Source: Sedimentisphaerales bacterium
Lineage (GTDB): Bacteria; Planctomycetota; Phycisphaerae; Sedimentisphaerales; SG8-4
Reading direction: 5' to 3'
DNA: 64,000 bases
NCBI GenBank assembly: GCA_016932895.1
Contig: JAFGCA010000275.1
Location: forward strand, 1-64,000
Made by a program: the position numbers and the translations under genes. A model generated the notes under the pieces. That model had not been told where the DNA came from. It searched no databases and worked only from the letters and a program-made list of their open reading frames with translations. This document shows positions 55,334-63,968 of the stretch, piece after piece. The stretch's first letter is position 1. Each line of letters opens with the position of its first letter.

Positions 55334-58300
55334 ATGCAGCAGAATGAGGAGACAATTTTCGACGCCGCCCTGCAGTGCAATAGCCCTGTCGAGCGAATTG
55401 CCTACCTGGCAAGGGCCTGTGGAAACGATGCGAGGTTGCGTGCAGACGTCGACGCCTTACTCAGCGCGCACGACTCGCAGTGTATGCTCGACAAGCCTGT
55501 CCTGGTGGGCGAGACAATGTCCGGGCCCCTGCCCTTGAGCGAAGGGCCCGGCACGGTCATCGGGCGGTACAAGCTGCTGGAGAGGATCGGCGAGGGGGGC
55601 ATGGCGGTGGTGTATATGGCCGAGCAGGAAGAGCCCATCCGCCGCAAGGTGGCGCTGAAAATCATCAAATTGGGAATGGACACCAGGCAGGTCATCGCAC
55701 GTTTTGAGGCGGAACGCCAGGCTTTGGCGATGATGGATCATCCCAATATCGCTAAGGTGTTCGACGCGGGGGCGACCGAAACAGGCCGGCCGTACTTCGT
55801 CATGGAACTGGTCCAGGGAGTCTCCATCACCGAATACTGCGATCAAGACAATCTCAGCACCAAGGAGCGTCTGGCCTTGTTTCTCCAGGTGTGCAACGCC
55901 GTCCAGCACGCCCACCAGAAAGGTATCATCCACCGCGACATCAAGCCCTCCAACGTCATGGTCGCGCACCATGACGGCAAGTCCGTCCCCAAGGTCATCG
56001 ATTTCGGGATTGCCAAGGCGACCAACCAGCGGCTGACAGAAAAGACGCTCTTTACGCGCTACGCCCACATCATCGGCACACCGGCCTACATGAGCCCCGA
56101 GCAGGCGGGGCTAAGCGATCTGGATATCGATACCCGGACCGATATCTACTCGCTGGGCGTGCTGCTCTATGAGCTGCTTACCGGCACCATACCGTTCAGC
56201 GAAGAAAAGCTCCGCAAGGCCGGCTACCTTGAGATGCAGCGGATCATCCGAGAGCAGGAACCGGCCAAGCCCTCGACAAAGCTGACCACCCTCGGCGCAA
56301 CACTGACGGATGTGGCGAAACACCGCGGCTGTACTGCGGATCTGCTCCGCAAGGCCATCCGGGGCGACCTGGATTGGATTGTCATGAAGGCCTTGGAAAA
56401 AGCAAGGGAAAGGCGCTACGATAATGCCTCTGCTTTGGCGATGGACATTGAGCGTCACCTGAAGAACGAGCCGATCCTGGCCGGTTCCCTGGGCATACTC
56501 TATCACCTCCAGAAGTTTGTCCGCAGATACCGGTCACGCATCGCCATGGCCGTGGTGGTAACGGTGCTCGCAGTCGGTCTGGTCATAACGGCAGTCAAGT
56601 ACCGGCACACTTTGCGCCTGGAATGGGCCAAAGGTGAAGCATTACCCCGCCTGGAGGAACTTGTCAAAGCGGGGGATTACCACACGGCCTTCCCTCTGGC
56701 CCGGCAGGCCCGCAAGATCATTCCTCGGGATCCTGTTTTGCAGGATCTGTGGCCACGTATCAGCAAGACATACTCGATTACCACGACGCCGGCAGGGGCT
56801 GAGGTGTTCTATCGGAAATACTCTGACCAGGATGCGCCCTGGCACTACCTCGGGCGATGTCCTTTGGAAGACATCATCCTCGCCAACAGTATCTATCACT
56901 GGAAGTTCGAAAAGCAGGGCTTCATCCCCCATGAATGCGTCACCGATCGGTCCCTGTCGGTTCAGTTGTGTCCCAGTGACCTCGGGCGAGAGATGGTTTG
57001 GGTCGAGGGCTGGCAGGCTGTACTGCCCGGCGATTCTCATGCCCCGGGCACAGCTTTTACAGCAACCACGCCTTTCTTGAGAATTTCGGCTGAACGGCCT
57101 CGTGATGCCCATGTCCAAAGCGCGACCGTCGAGGTGCCGGCCTTCTTAATGGACAAATATGAAATCACGAATGAGCAATTCCAGACCTTCGTCAATGCGG
57201 GGGGATACACCAACGCCGACTACTGGGAAGGATTGGATTTCATTGAGTATGGTCGTCGACTATCCTGGCAGGAAGCGATGGCCCGGTTCCGGGACCAGAC
57301 GGATCAGCCGGGCCCGGCCACGTGGGAGGACGGGACTTATCCGCAGGGGCAGGAGCGATATCCAGTTTCCGGTGTCAGTTGGTTCGAGGCAATGGCCTAT
57401 GCCAGGTTCTCCGGTAGTAGCCTGCCCACGGTCCATCATTGGCAAAAAGCAGCGTGCTTGGAGGAGTCCTCTTCGATTGTGCCCCACAGCAATTTCGCCG
57501 TAGGCGGAACGGCCGTCGTGGGCAGTTTCCCCGGCATGGGGCATACAGGGCTCTGCGATATGGCGGGAAACGTGAAAGAATGGTGCTTCAATGCCACGGA
57601 TGATTCCGGCGGCGAGCGCTATATCCTGGGGGGGAGCTACGGGGAGCAGATGTATCAGTTTTTCGCCCAGGACTTCCGATCTCCGTGGAATAGAAGCCGT
57701 GTTAACGGGTTTCGCTGCGTGAAATACTCGGAAGGCATCCGTTCATTTGCAGATGGGTTTCTGGCACCCGTGCCACTGCCAAAGACGAGGGACTATACCA
57801 CCTCGGAGCCCTGCTCCGACGAAGAGTATCGTTTCATCCTGCGACGGTTCGAATACGATCGGCTGCCCTTGGATTGGGAAGTGGAGAGCGTGGACGACAG
57901 CGCGCCGTTCTGGCGGGAAGAGACGATCACCTTCAACGCGGCCTATGAACGGGAACGAGTGATTGCCCATCTTTTCTTGCCCAAGGACGTTGTACCTCCC
58001 TATCAGGTCGTTGTCTATTTTCCGGATAATACCGCACTGGAACAGCGACCTTTTACCGGCTTGGAGCAACGGGGCTTCACAGAGATGGTCCTTCTCAGTG
58101 GCCGAGCCTTGATGTTCCCCATCTATCAGGGCACCTATGAGCGCAGTTTCGGCAGAATGCTGAATTGGTACGTCGAGCCACACGCCACCACGGATTGGAT
58201 CATTCACGTCTGCAAGGATGTGCGTCGATCGATTGACTATTTGGAAACCCGGCCTGATATCGACAAAGACAGGATAGCATACTATGGGGTGGACAATGGA

Positions 58301-58648
58301 GGGGGATGCGGCCCAATGGTCCTGGCAGTTGAAGACCGCTTCCAAGCGGGGATCCTGGTGACGGGAGGATTCTTCACCAATAGAGTGACTGCAACCACGC
58401 GCGCCATCGATCCTATGCACCATGCTCCTAGAGTCAAGGTACCCGTGCTCATGATCAACGGTAAAGATGATTATGCTGCTCCCTACGAAACCTCGCAACG
58501 ACCGATGTATGAGTTCCTGGGGACACCGGAGGCATTCAAGGAACACAAGCCATATCCATGCGGACATGGCGTGCTCAGTTTGTTTAGCAATCAAGTTCAC
58601 CAAGATGTAGTCGACTGGCTGGATCGCTACTTAGGGCCGGTACAGTGA
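55334..58648 (+). CDS. Membrane Ser/Thr kinase fused to PEGA, FGE-like and hydrolase-like domains
   Basis: The 1104-residue protein has an intact kinase domain (about 79-375): GEGGMAVV loop 86-93, Lys109 in VALK, HRDIKPSN 200-207, DFG 223-225 and GTPAYMSPEQ 248-257. A membrane helix lies at 402-421. Outside are a PEGA-like domain (about 478-545) and an FGE/SUMF1-like domain (about 553-797, GVSWFEAMAYARFSG, GNVKEWC). Last comes an alpha/beta-hydrolase-like domain (about 845-1104) with GKDDYAAP acid and PCGHGV His. The FGE catalytic cysteines are Trp785 and Val790, and the hydrolase nucleophile position is Asp987 in GVDNGGG. It probably senses an outside signal and controls the sigma factor encoded upstream. 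Confidence 0.93.
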   Translation: MQQNEETIFDAALQCNSPVERIAYLARACGNDARLRADVDALLSAHDSQCMLDKPVLVGETMSGPLPLSEGPGTVIGRYKLLERIGEGGMAVVYMAEQEEPIRRKVALKIIKLGMDTRQVIARFEAERQALAMMDHPNIAKVFDAGATETGRPYFVMELVQGVSITEYCDQDNLSTKERLALFLQVCNAVQHAHQKGIIHRDIKPSNVMVAHHDGKSVPKVIDFGIAKATNQRLTEKTLFTRYAHIIGTPAYMSPEQAGLSDLDIDTRTDIYSLGVLLYELLTGTIPFSEEKLRKAGYLEMQRIIREQEPAKPSTKLTTLGATLTDVAKHRGCTADLLRKAIRGDLDWIVMKALEKARERRYDNASALAMDIERHLKNEPILAGSLGILYHLQKFVRRYRSRIAMAVVVTVLAVGLVITAVKYRHTLRLEWAKGEALPRLEELVKAGDYHTAFPLARQARKIIPRDPVLQDLWPRISKTYSITTTPAGAEVFYRKYSDQDAPWHYLGRCPLEDIILANSIYHWKFEKQGFIPHECVTDRSLSVQLCPSDLGREMVWVEGWQAVLPGDSHAPGTAFTATTPFLRISAERPRDAHVQSATVEVPAFLMDKYEITNEQFQTFVNAGGYTNADYWEGLDFIEYGRRLSWQEAMARFRDQTDQPGPATWEDGTYPQGQERYPVSGVSWFEAMAYARFSGSSLPTVHHWQKAACLEESSSIVPHSNFAVGGTAVVGSFPGMGHTGLCDMAGNVKEWCFNATDDSGGERYILGGSYGEQMYQFFAQDFRSPWNRSRVNGFRCVKYSEGIRSFADGFLAPVPLPKTRDYTTSEPCSDEEYRFILRRFEYDRLPLDWEVESVDDSAPFWREETITFNAAYERERVIAHLFLPKDVVPPYQVVVYFPDNTALEQRPFTGLEQRGFTEMVLLSGRALMFPIYQGTYERSFGRMLNWYVEPHATTDWIIHVCKDVRRSIDYLETRPDIDKDRIAYYGVDNGGGCGPMVLAVEDRFQAGILVTGGFFTNRVTATTRAIDPMHHAPRVKVPVLMINGKDDYAAPYETSQRPMYEFLGTPEAFKEHKPYPCGHGVLSLFSNQVHQDVVDWLDRYLGPVQ

Positions 58649-58729
58649 AAAACAAAAGGCTGGAGACCATGGTTTCCAGTCTGTGCCTTACGACAGTCGG
58701 GCTGAGGTGAAACCGATATAGCAGGGGCG

Positions 58730-58805
58730 GGTGAGTGACTCGATGTTGGCCACATCCTCACCAGCCCACACCTGCTCCGCGGAATTGGTGTGCCCGCACG
58801 GAGAT
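58730..58805 (+). repeat. 76-nt two-hairpin leader repeat, copy 1
   Basis: Hairpin 1 pairs GGTGAG with CTCACC and GATGT with ACATC around a 5-base loop. Hairpin 2 pairs CTCCG with CGGAG. Copy 2 lies at 61079-61154 with 70 of 76 bases identical. This copy ends 34 bases before the start codon of the 58840 gene, so it would be in its 5' leader or promoter. Confidence 0.65.
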
Positions 58806-58839
58806 TAGAGCATATCTACATCCTGGAAAGGAGAGGACT

Positions 58840-60729
58840 ATGAAGGCGACGATACACACATCCCTATGGACGATGATTACTATCCTGACAGTCATTTTGT
58901 TTGGATGCGCCGGTGAAACGGCTGCGTCACCAGAAATCATCATTCAACCGAAGCCCCTTGCCGTCGACCCGGGTGAAGCAGCAACGTTCATTGTCACCGC
59001 GAGTGCGGGCGGAGGTAGCAATCTCACTTACCAGTGGCAGATCAATGGGATCGATATCTTCGGCGCTACGGCGGCGAGTTTCACCATCGACGAGGTAAGG
59101 CAATCGGATCTGGGGCTGTACACGGTCACCATTGCCGATTCGACCGGCGCAGTGACCAGCGAGCCGGCAGCGTTGAAACTGGCGCGGTGGACGGACCTGG
59201 TCTGCTTCGGGTCAAGTGAAAGTATGGCCCAGTATTCCAATGGCCCATCCTGGGTCGATCGGCTGGCCGAGTTGCTCGGCATTCGCCCCACGCACTATCG
59301 CAACTATGCAACGGGCGCTGCCGGCAACGCGGGCGTGGCTGCACAGATTACCAGCTATTTGAATCACAATCAGCCCACCGATCGAACTCTGGTCGCATGG
59401 TGGGATGGCGGAGCTGCGTATGAAATTGTCACGGGAAGTTCAATAAACACAGCAATGACCGGGCACATGGCAAACATCCAACGACTGATTGACGCCGGCG
59501 CCCGCATTTTCTTGATCCCTCACATCATGCCAGGGGAGTCGATCCCAGCGTTCCGCATGTATTACCCACATGTAACCAATGAGCTGAGCCTCGAATACAA
59601 CAGGACAGTGGACGAGAGGCTGGCAGCGTTAAAGCAGGCCCATGGGATCACCGTATTTCGGCCGGACATGTTTCAGTTCTTCAACGACATATGGGCGGCC
59701 CCGGAGGTCTACGGCTTTACAGACCTGAACAATCCAGCCCAAAGCAGGCCGGGCAATGACGATGCGTTCTTCTTTTGGGATGCTGCCCACCCCACACGCA
59801 CAGGACACCTGGTCATCGGCCAGGAGATATATCGCCAGCTCATGGTCGAAGCTGAACGTGCGGCGCTGCTCCAGACGGAGCAGGCGTGGGCGGCGGCGAC
59901 CGCCGGCAGCGATCCGGAAGATGTCTTGTCCTTCTTGTGTGATGACGCTGTGCTGTATCCTGGCGACGGTCCGGCGGTGCATGGCAAATCGGAAATCCTG
60001 GTCTTCCAGACGGCCAGCAGGACGATGCTGGGATTCCACCAGATCTTTGCACCAGTAGAGGCTTACGTTTCCCCGGCCGGAGATCTGGGCTATACGGTGG
60101 GCCAGTTCGAAACGTTTTCGAGCAATTCTGAAGGAACTCCCCTTGTCGCTTCGGGCCGGTATGTGAACCTATGGCGCAGGGATGCAGACGGAAACTGGAA
60201 GAATTCTCTGGCCATCCATTCGCCCTTGAGTCCACCGACGCCGGGAGAGGGGACGCTGCCTGAGCCACCGGTGGCCGAGCTTCCCGTCCCCAGATGGCCT
60301 GATCCTCCACTGGATATTGACATGGACACGCAGCGCGCCGTTTTACTTCAGACGGATCAAGACTTGGCCGAAGCGATGACCGCTGGAATTGCCACCGGTC
60401 AATTCGATGCGATGGCTGCATTCTTCGATGAGGATGCTGTCTTCTATCCCGCCGGTTCTCCCACCATTGACGGCGAATCTGCCATTTGTGCCTTTTTCGA
60501 GGCCGAGGCCGTGGAGCCCGATTTCACCCTGACCACAGTACCGTTTGAGGCGCAGGTCTCCCGTTCCGGCGATCTCGGCCACACGCTCGGGATCTATCAA
60601 TCTCGGTTCGACAGTACCGAGGATTCTCCACTGGTGCTGGGTGTCTATCTCTCGGTTTGGGAAAATGACGTAAATGGACATTGGATGATCGTCATGCAAG
60701 TACACTCACCGACAGGGTCACAAGATTAG
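58840..60729 (+). CDS. Lipoprotein with Ig-like, SGNH-like and two SnoaL-like domains
   Basis: The 629-residue product has a lipobox (ILFGC, Cys23), an Ig-like domain at about 31-114 (AATFIVTASAGGGSNLTYQWQING) and an SGNH-like domain at about 117-345. The SGNH part has CFGSSESMAQ for the nucleophile and DAAHPT for Asp/His, but the usual GxND block reads WWDGGAAYE. Two SnoaL/DUF4440-like domains follow (about 350-465 and 505-629). AAGGAG lies upstream of the ATG. It follows the kinase gene by 191 bases and copy 1 of the leader repeat precedes it. Confidence 0.8.
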   Translation: MKATIHTSLWTMITILTVILFGCAGETAASPEIIIQPKPLAVDPGEAATFIVTASAGGGSNLTYQWQINGIDIFGATAASFTIDEVRQSDLGLYTVTIADSTGAVTSEPAALKLARWTDLVCFGSSESMAQYSNGPSWVDRLAELLGIRPTHYRNYATGAAGNAGVAAQITSYLNHNQPTDRTLVAWWDGGAAYEIVTGSSINTAMTGHMANIQRLIDAGARIFLIPHIMPGESIPAFRMYYPHVTNELSLEYNRTVDERLAALKQAHGITVFRPDMFQFFNDIWAAPEVYGFTDLNNPAQSRPGNDDAFFFWDAAHPTRTGHLVIGQEIYRQLMVEAERAALLQTEQAWAAATAGSDPEDVLSFLCDDAVLYPGDGPAVHGKSEILVFQTASRTMLGFHQIFAPVEAYVSPAGDLGYTVGQFETFSSNSEGTPLVASGRYVNLWRRDADGNWKNSLAIHSPLSPPTPGEGTLPEPPVAELPVPRWPDPPLDIDMDTQRAVLLQTDQDLAEAMTAGIATGQFDAMAAFFDEDAVFYPAGSPTIDGESAICAFFEAEAVEPDFTLTTVPFEAQVSRSGDLGHTLGIYQSRFDSTEDSPLVLGVYLSVWENDVNGHWMIVMQVHSPTGSQD

Positions 60730-60770
60730 GTGGTAAATCGCTGAGAAGACAAAACATGAAAGGAGCGATC

Positions 60771-61031
60771 ATGAACAGGTTGAGCATAATTGTGATGGGA
60801 GTTGTTTTGCAGATATCCGCGTTTGGCTTTGGTTCAGCGGTGTACGCTGATGTCTGGCCGGATCACGTTGTCTTTCAAGCCGAAACCTTTGATCCCAGAT
60901 GCGTGCATGCCGCGGACCTGGATGGCGATGGTGACTTGGACGTGCTCTCGGCATCTTCTCGTGACGGCAAGATCGCCTGGTATGAGAACGAGTGTACGAA
61001 TAGAACATCGGCAGCAGATGCCGGTCTATAA
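60771..61031 (+). pseudogene. Truncated FG-GAP/VCBS propeller protein
   Basis: The 86-residue frame has a good start (AAGGAG 5 bases upstream), a signal peptide and one VCBS blade (HAADLDGDGDLDVLSASS, GKIAWYENE), then stops within an unrelated tail. Full proteins of this type carry many blades and exceed 350 residues, so this is the 5' remnant of a larger gene. Copy 2 of the leader repeat begins 48 bases later. Confidence 0.65.
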
Positions 61032-61078
61032 GAGACACGCGGCAATGGATCCAGATTAACGTTGAAAAGTTGAGGGCT

Positions 61079-61154
61079 GGTGAGTAACTCGATGTTGACC
61101 ACATCCTCACCAGCCCGGACCTGCTCCGCGGAGTTGGTTTGCCCGCACGGAGAT
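61079..61154 (+). repeat. 76-nt two-hairpin leader repeat, copy 2
   Basis: Same layout as copy 1 with six substitutions, all in the internal bulge, loops or the linker; both stems are unchanged. It is followed by a vestigial ribosome-binding site and a 3-codon frame, and then by the palindromic element. Confidence 0.65.
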
Positions 61155-61261
61155 AGGATATGACTACCTTAGTACAAACCAGAGAGGAAATCCAGAATGA
61201 TAAGATGACTATCGACAGGGTTGCTGTAGCCATTGTGTAAACTCAATCTTGTTTTAGTAGA

Positions 61262-61436
61262 GGACTTTTGCAAAATGGAGATTAGGCTTCTATTCTTCAA
61301 GGAAATCGTTGGTGTGATTTCCTTGAAGACAGAACTTAAATACCACTTTCGAAAGCACTTGCGTTCTCGGAAGGAAAAATCACGAAGGAGATTTTTCCTT
61401 CCTAAAGTAAGCCTAATCTCCATTTTGCAAAAGTCC
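61262..61436 (+). mobile_element. MITE-like palindromic element, copy B
   Basis: Perfect 28-bp terminal inverted repeats (61262-61289 and 61409-61436; outer part GGACTTTTGCAAAATGGAG) enclose the same two hairpins as copy A, in inverted orientation. Both inner stems are perfect, with loops TCCTTCGT and ACACCAAC (as read on the minus strand). TTAGTA flanks the element (61254-61259 and 61439-61444), a likely target-site duplication. No protein is needed to explain the open frames that start in the repeat ends. Confidence 0.72.
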
Positions 61437-61475
61437 AGTTAGTACAAGGACCACAGGTAACGAAAGGGAGAAACC

Positions 61476-63029
61476 ATGAAGACGAGACAAAACATAGAAC
61501 CGAGGTCGATACAATTCGTGATCGCCCTGACACTTACACTCACTATGCTCGGCTCAACGCAAGTAACCTTGGGCGGATTTCCGGAGTTCACAACCACGGC
61601 CGGAGTGCCCGAAGGCGTGGCCGCCGATGGGACCGGCAATGTTTACGTCAGCGTGCGCGCCGCCACCAGCGACCAGGTCTGGAAGTACTCACCGTCCGGC
61701 GTGGGCACGATGCTGAGCGATTTGGGCGAACCTGCGGGCGGCGCTGCTGGCCTGGCCGCCGATGACGCCGGCAATGTCTACATGTGCCGGGCCATAATGA
61801 ATCCGGGCGTGTATCGGATTACCCCGGACGGCCAGGCCCTCAAGCTGCCCGGTACGGAACAGATCGCGTGTGCCAATGCCCTGGCCTTCGACCCCAAAGA
61901 GACCCTCTATGTAAGCGAGACGTTTTCCGGGGATCTCGCCAGTGGCGACTTTGGGCAGGGAGGGATCTGGCGCATCGCCAGGGGCGGAACCGCCCAGCTC
62001 TGGCTCCGCGACGAACTGCTGACCGGATTACCTCCGGCCCTGTTTCCGTATCCCGTCGGGGCCAACGGTATCGGCTTTTATCACAACGACGTCTATGTGG
62101 TCAATTCGGACAAGGGCCTGGTCGTCCGGATTCCGGTCCTCCAGGACGGCAGCCCAGGTACGCCGGAGGTGTGGAAGACGGTCGAGGACATTCCGGAATC
62201 GACGATGTATCAGTCGCCGGCCTTCCCCGTGATGTTGGACGGCCTCACCGTCGACACGAACGGCAACGTGTACGTCGCCGTGGTCAGCCGGAACGCGATC
62301 GTACGTATCAATGCCGACGACCGGTCGCAGGATACCGTGGCCGTGTACCCGGACTGTCCGCTCGATGCGCCCGCCAGTATGGCCCTGAATGCGCGCGAAG
62401 ACACTCTCTTCATCACCAACCTCGGGATGTACGAGGGCTTGATTCCCAATCCGGTGCCCTGGCCCGGTCCGGGACTCGTCTGTACCGCGATGTCTGACGA
62501 AGTCGATCCCGGAGGGATCTGGACAGGCCGCTTGCCTCGCGGGGCCGCAGGTGAGGAGGATATGGCTTGGATCGAGGTGATCGGCGAAGAAAAGAACGGG
62601 ATCTCAACGGTTGTCATGAAGGTCCTCAATCCAGATCCAGCCCTCTTTGGCATGTTCCCGGATGTGACCACACGGACCGATTCTTTGGGGACGTGGCTCA
62701 GAACCGGGCCGAATACATGGGACTACACATATATAGGTTACGGAACCACGGGAACGCACGAACCCGGATATGGCGATGTGGTTTGGATGCTGGTCTACAG
62801 AGGAACGGCAACGGCCACCGATTCGGATACCATCGTAGCCAGCGGTCGCGCCGAAGTGTATAGCGGACGTGATGAGTCCAATCATCCTATGTTTGGTGAC
62901 ATACACGATCAGGACACCGACCCGCGGGATGGATTCCCGGACGCTGACGAAGAGCCGATCTTTTCTACCGATTACGAAGTGCCGGAGTATCGGATGCCCA
63001 TGCTTCTACCGCCGGGGGCGGGCTTGTAA
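61476..63029 (+). CDS. Exported NHL/SMP-30-like beta-propeller protein
   Basis: The 517-residue product has a signal peptide (about 1-33) and six or more blades of the NHL/strictosidine-synthase type: GVPEGVAADGTGNVYVSV, GLAADDAGNVYMCR and LDGLTVDTNGNVYVAVVSRN. The C-terminal 150 residues form an additional beta-rich domain (WIEVIGEEKNGISTVVMKVLNPDP) I cannot assign. AAAGGGAG lies 6 bases before the ATG. The palindromic element sits 39 bases upstream and may separate it from its older leader. Confidence 0.8.
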   Translation: MKTRQNIEPRSIQFVIALTLTLTMLGSTQVTLGGFPEFTTTAGVPEGVAADGTGNVYVSVRAATSDQVWKYSPSGVGTMLSDLGEPAGGAAGLAADDAGNVYMCRAIMNPGVYRITPDGQALKLPGTEQIACANALAFDPKETLYVSETFSGDLASGDFGQGGIWRIARGGTAQLWLRDELLTGLPPALFPYPVGANGIGFYHNDVYVVNSDKGLVVRIPVLQDGSPGTPEVWKTVEDIPESTMYQSPAFPVMLDGLTVDTNGNVYVAVVSRNAIVRINADDRSQDTVAVYPDCPLDAPASMALNAREDTLFITNLGMYEGLIPNPVPWPGPGLVCTAMSDEVDPGGIWTGRLPRGAAGEEDMAWIEVIGEEKNGISTVVMKVLNPDPALFGMFPDVTTRTDSLGTWLRTGPNTWDYTYIGYGTTGTHEPGYGDVVWMLVYRGTATATDSDTIVASGRAEVYSGRDESNHPMFGDIHDQDTDPRDGFPDADEEPIFSTDYEVPEYRMPMLLPPGAGL

Positions 63030-63079
63030 GGCGATCAGTCAGAATCCGGGCTGTGAATAGCCTCCATTAGTCAGAGTGA

Positions 63080-63277
63080 AAAACACTTGGGTGTGACCAG
63101 AGTTCTGCGGTGAACTTGTCCCGTCGGCATCGTATCGGCATGGTCTCGGACGACGTCGGCCGCATCCTGCTGGTCGATGAGCAAGAGGTCGCCCGGGACG
63201 AACAGGCGGAATTGGCGATACCCGATGCCGGCCTGATCGACGACCTCCGCATCTACGGGCGTCCGGTGAAACCATAG
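63080..63277 (+). pseudogene. Remnant of a LamG/concanavalin-like domain protein
   Basis: The frame closed by TAG at 63275-63277 ends GLIDDLRIYGRPVKP, the C-terminal signature of LamG-type domains (IDDVRIYNR-like), preceded by RILLVDEQEVARD, their usual penultimate strands. Only about 65 codons are open after the stop at 63077-63079 and there is no good start, so this is a gene remnant or a 3' fragment. Confidence 0.45.
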
Positions 63278-63308
63278 GACATCTCACCCACTTGGCACCC
63301 ACACCAGA

Positions 63309-63337
63309 GGGCCGGCGGAAAACGGAGCCGCCGGCCC
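63309..63337 (+). terminator. Possible intrinsic terminator
   Basis: A perfect 10-bp stem GGGCCGGCGG/CCGCCGGCCC with a 9-base loop is followed by GTTCGTTTG. It lies between the remnant and the convergent methyltransferase gene. Confidence 0.4.
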
Positions 63338-63392
63338 GTTCGTTTGATCCGGACGCGTGCCTGCTGAAGGCGGGTATCGCCCGTGATTCGGA

Positions 63393-63968
63393 TCAGTCCG
63401 CCGGACGTTTCTTGAGCGTGATGCTGACGCCGCCGCTGTAGTTGAGGATGAGCGTTTCCAGCTCCGGGTCGGTCTGAATCGCTTCGAGGTACTTGGGATC
63501 AGCTTGCCCCGGGTTGATGTTGTGGGCGATGACCAGGCCGCCGGGACGGAGCTTGGGCAGCAGCTTGTTCAGGTAGTCGATGTAGCCCTCCTTGTCGGCA
63601 TCCAGGAAGATGATATCGATGGGGCCGTCGAGGTCGCCCACTTTCTCATGCGCATCCCCGAAGACGAGCGTGACGACATCCTCGACGCCGGCCTTCTGGA
63701 AATTCTCTCGTGCCAGGGCCGCCCGGCGCTGGTCGATTTCAAAGGTGGTCAGCTTTCCACCGGTGGCCTTCAAAGCCAGGCTCTGCCAGATGCCCGAGTA
63801 GCCGTTGGAGGTGCCGATCTCAACGATGTGTTTGGCGCCCGTCGTTTCGGCCAGGAGTCTCAGCAGTCTGCCGTCAATTTCCGGAACGTTCATCATTCCC
63901 CGACGCTGATTCCGGTCCATGTCCTCAAGCACGGTCAGAACCTTCTTCTCAAAATCCGTCCTCGCCAT
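63393..63968 (-). CDS. Class I SAM-dependent O-methyltransferase (family 3, caffeoyl-CoA type)
   Basis: The 191-residue product has the SAM-binding HIVEIGTSNGYSGIW motif (motif I), TTFEIDQRRAALARENF, IDIIFLDADKEGYIDYL (metal/catalytic Asp) and GGLVIAHNI, as in bacterial O-methyltransferases related to COMT/CCoAMT. The ATG at 63966-63968 has AAGG upstream, but the frame stays open to the window edge (32 bases further), so an N-terminal extension such as a signal peptide outside the window is possible. Confidence 0.88.
   Translation of the reverse strand: MARTDFEKKVLTVLEDMDRNQRRGMMNVPEIDGRLLRLLAETTGAKHIVEIGTSNGYSGIWQSLALKATGGKLTTFEIDQRRAALARENFQKAGVEDVVTLVFGDAHEKVGDLDGPIDIIFLDADKEGYIDYLNKLLPKLRPGGLVIAHNINPGQADPKYLEAIQTDPELETLILNYSGGVSITLKKRPAD

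Larger units (their letters stand above)
61032..61475. other. Intergenic region with leader repeat and palindromic element
   Basis: It contains leader copy 2 (61079-61154), a tiny start-like site (GAGAGGAAATCCAGAATG, followed after two codons by a stop, near 61185-61209) and palindromic element copy B (61262-61436), before the propeller gene at 61476. Confidence 0.5.
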
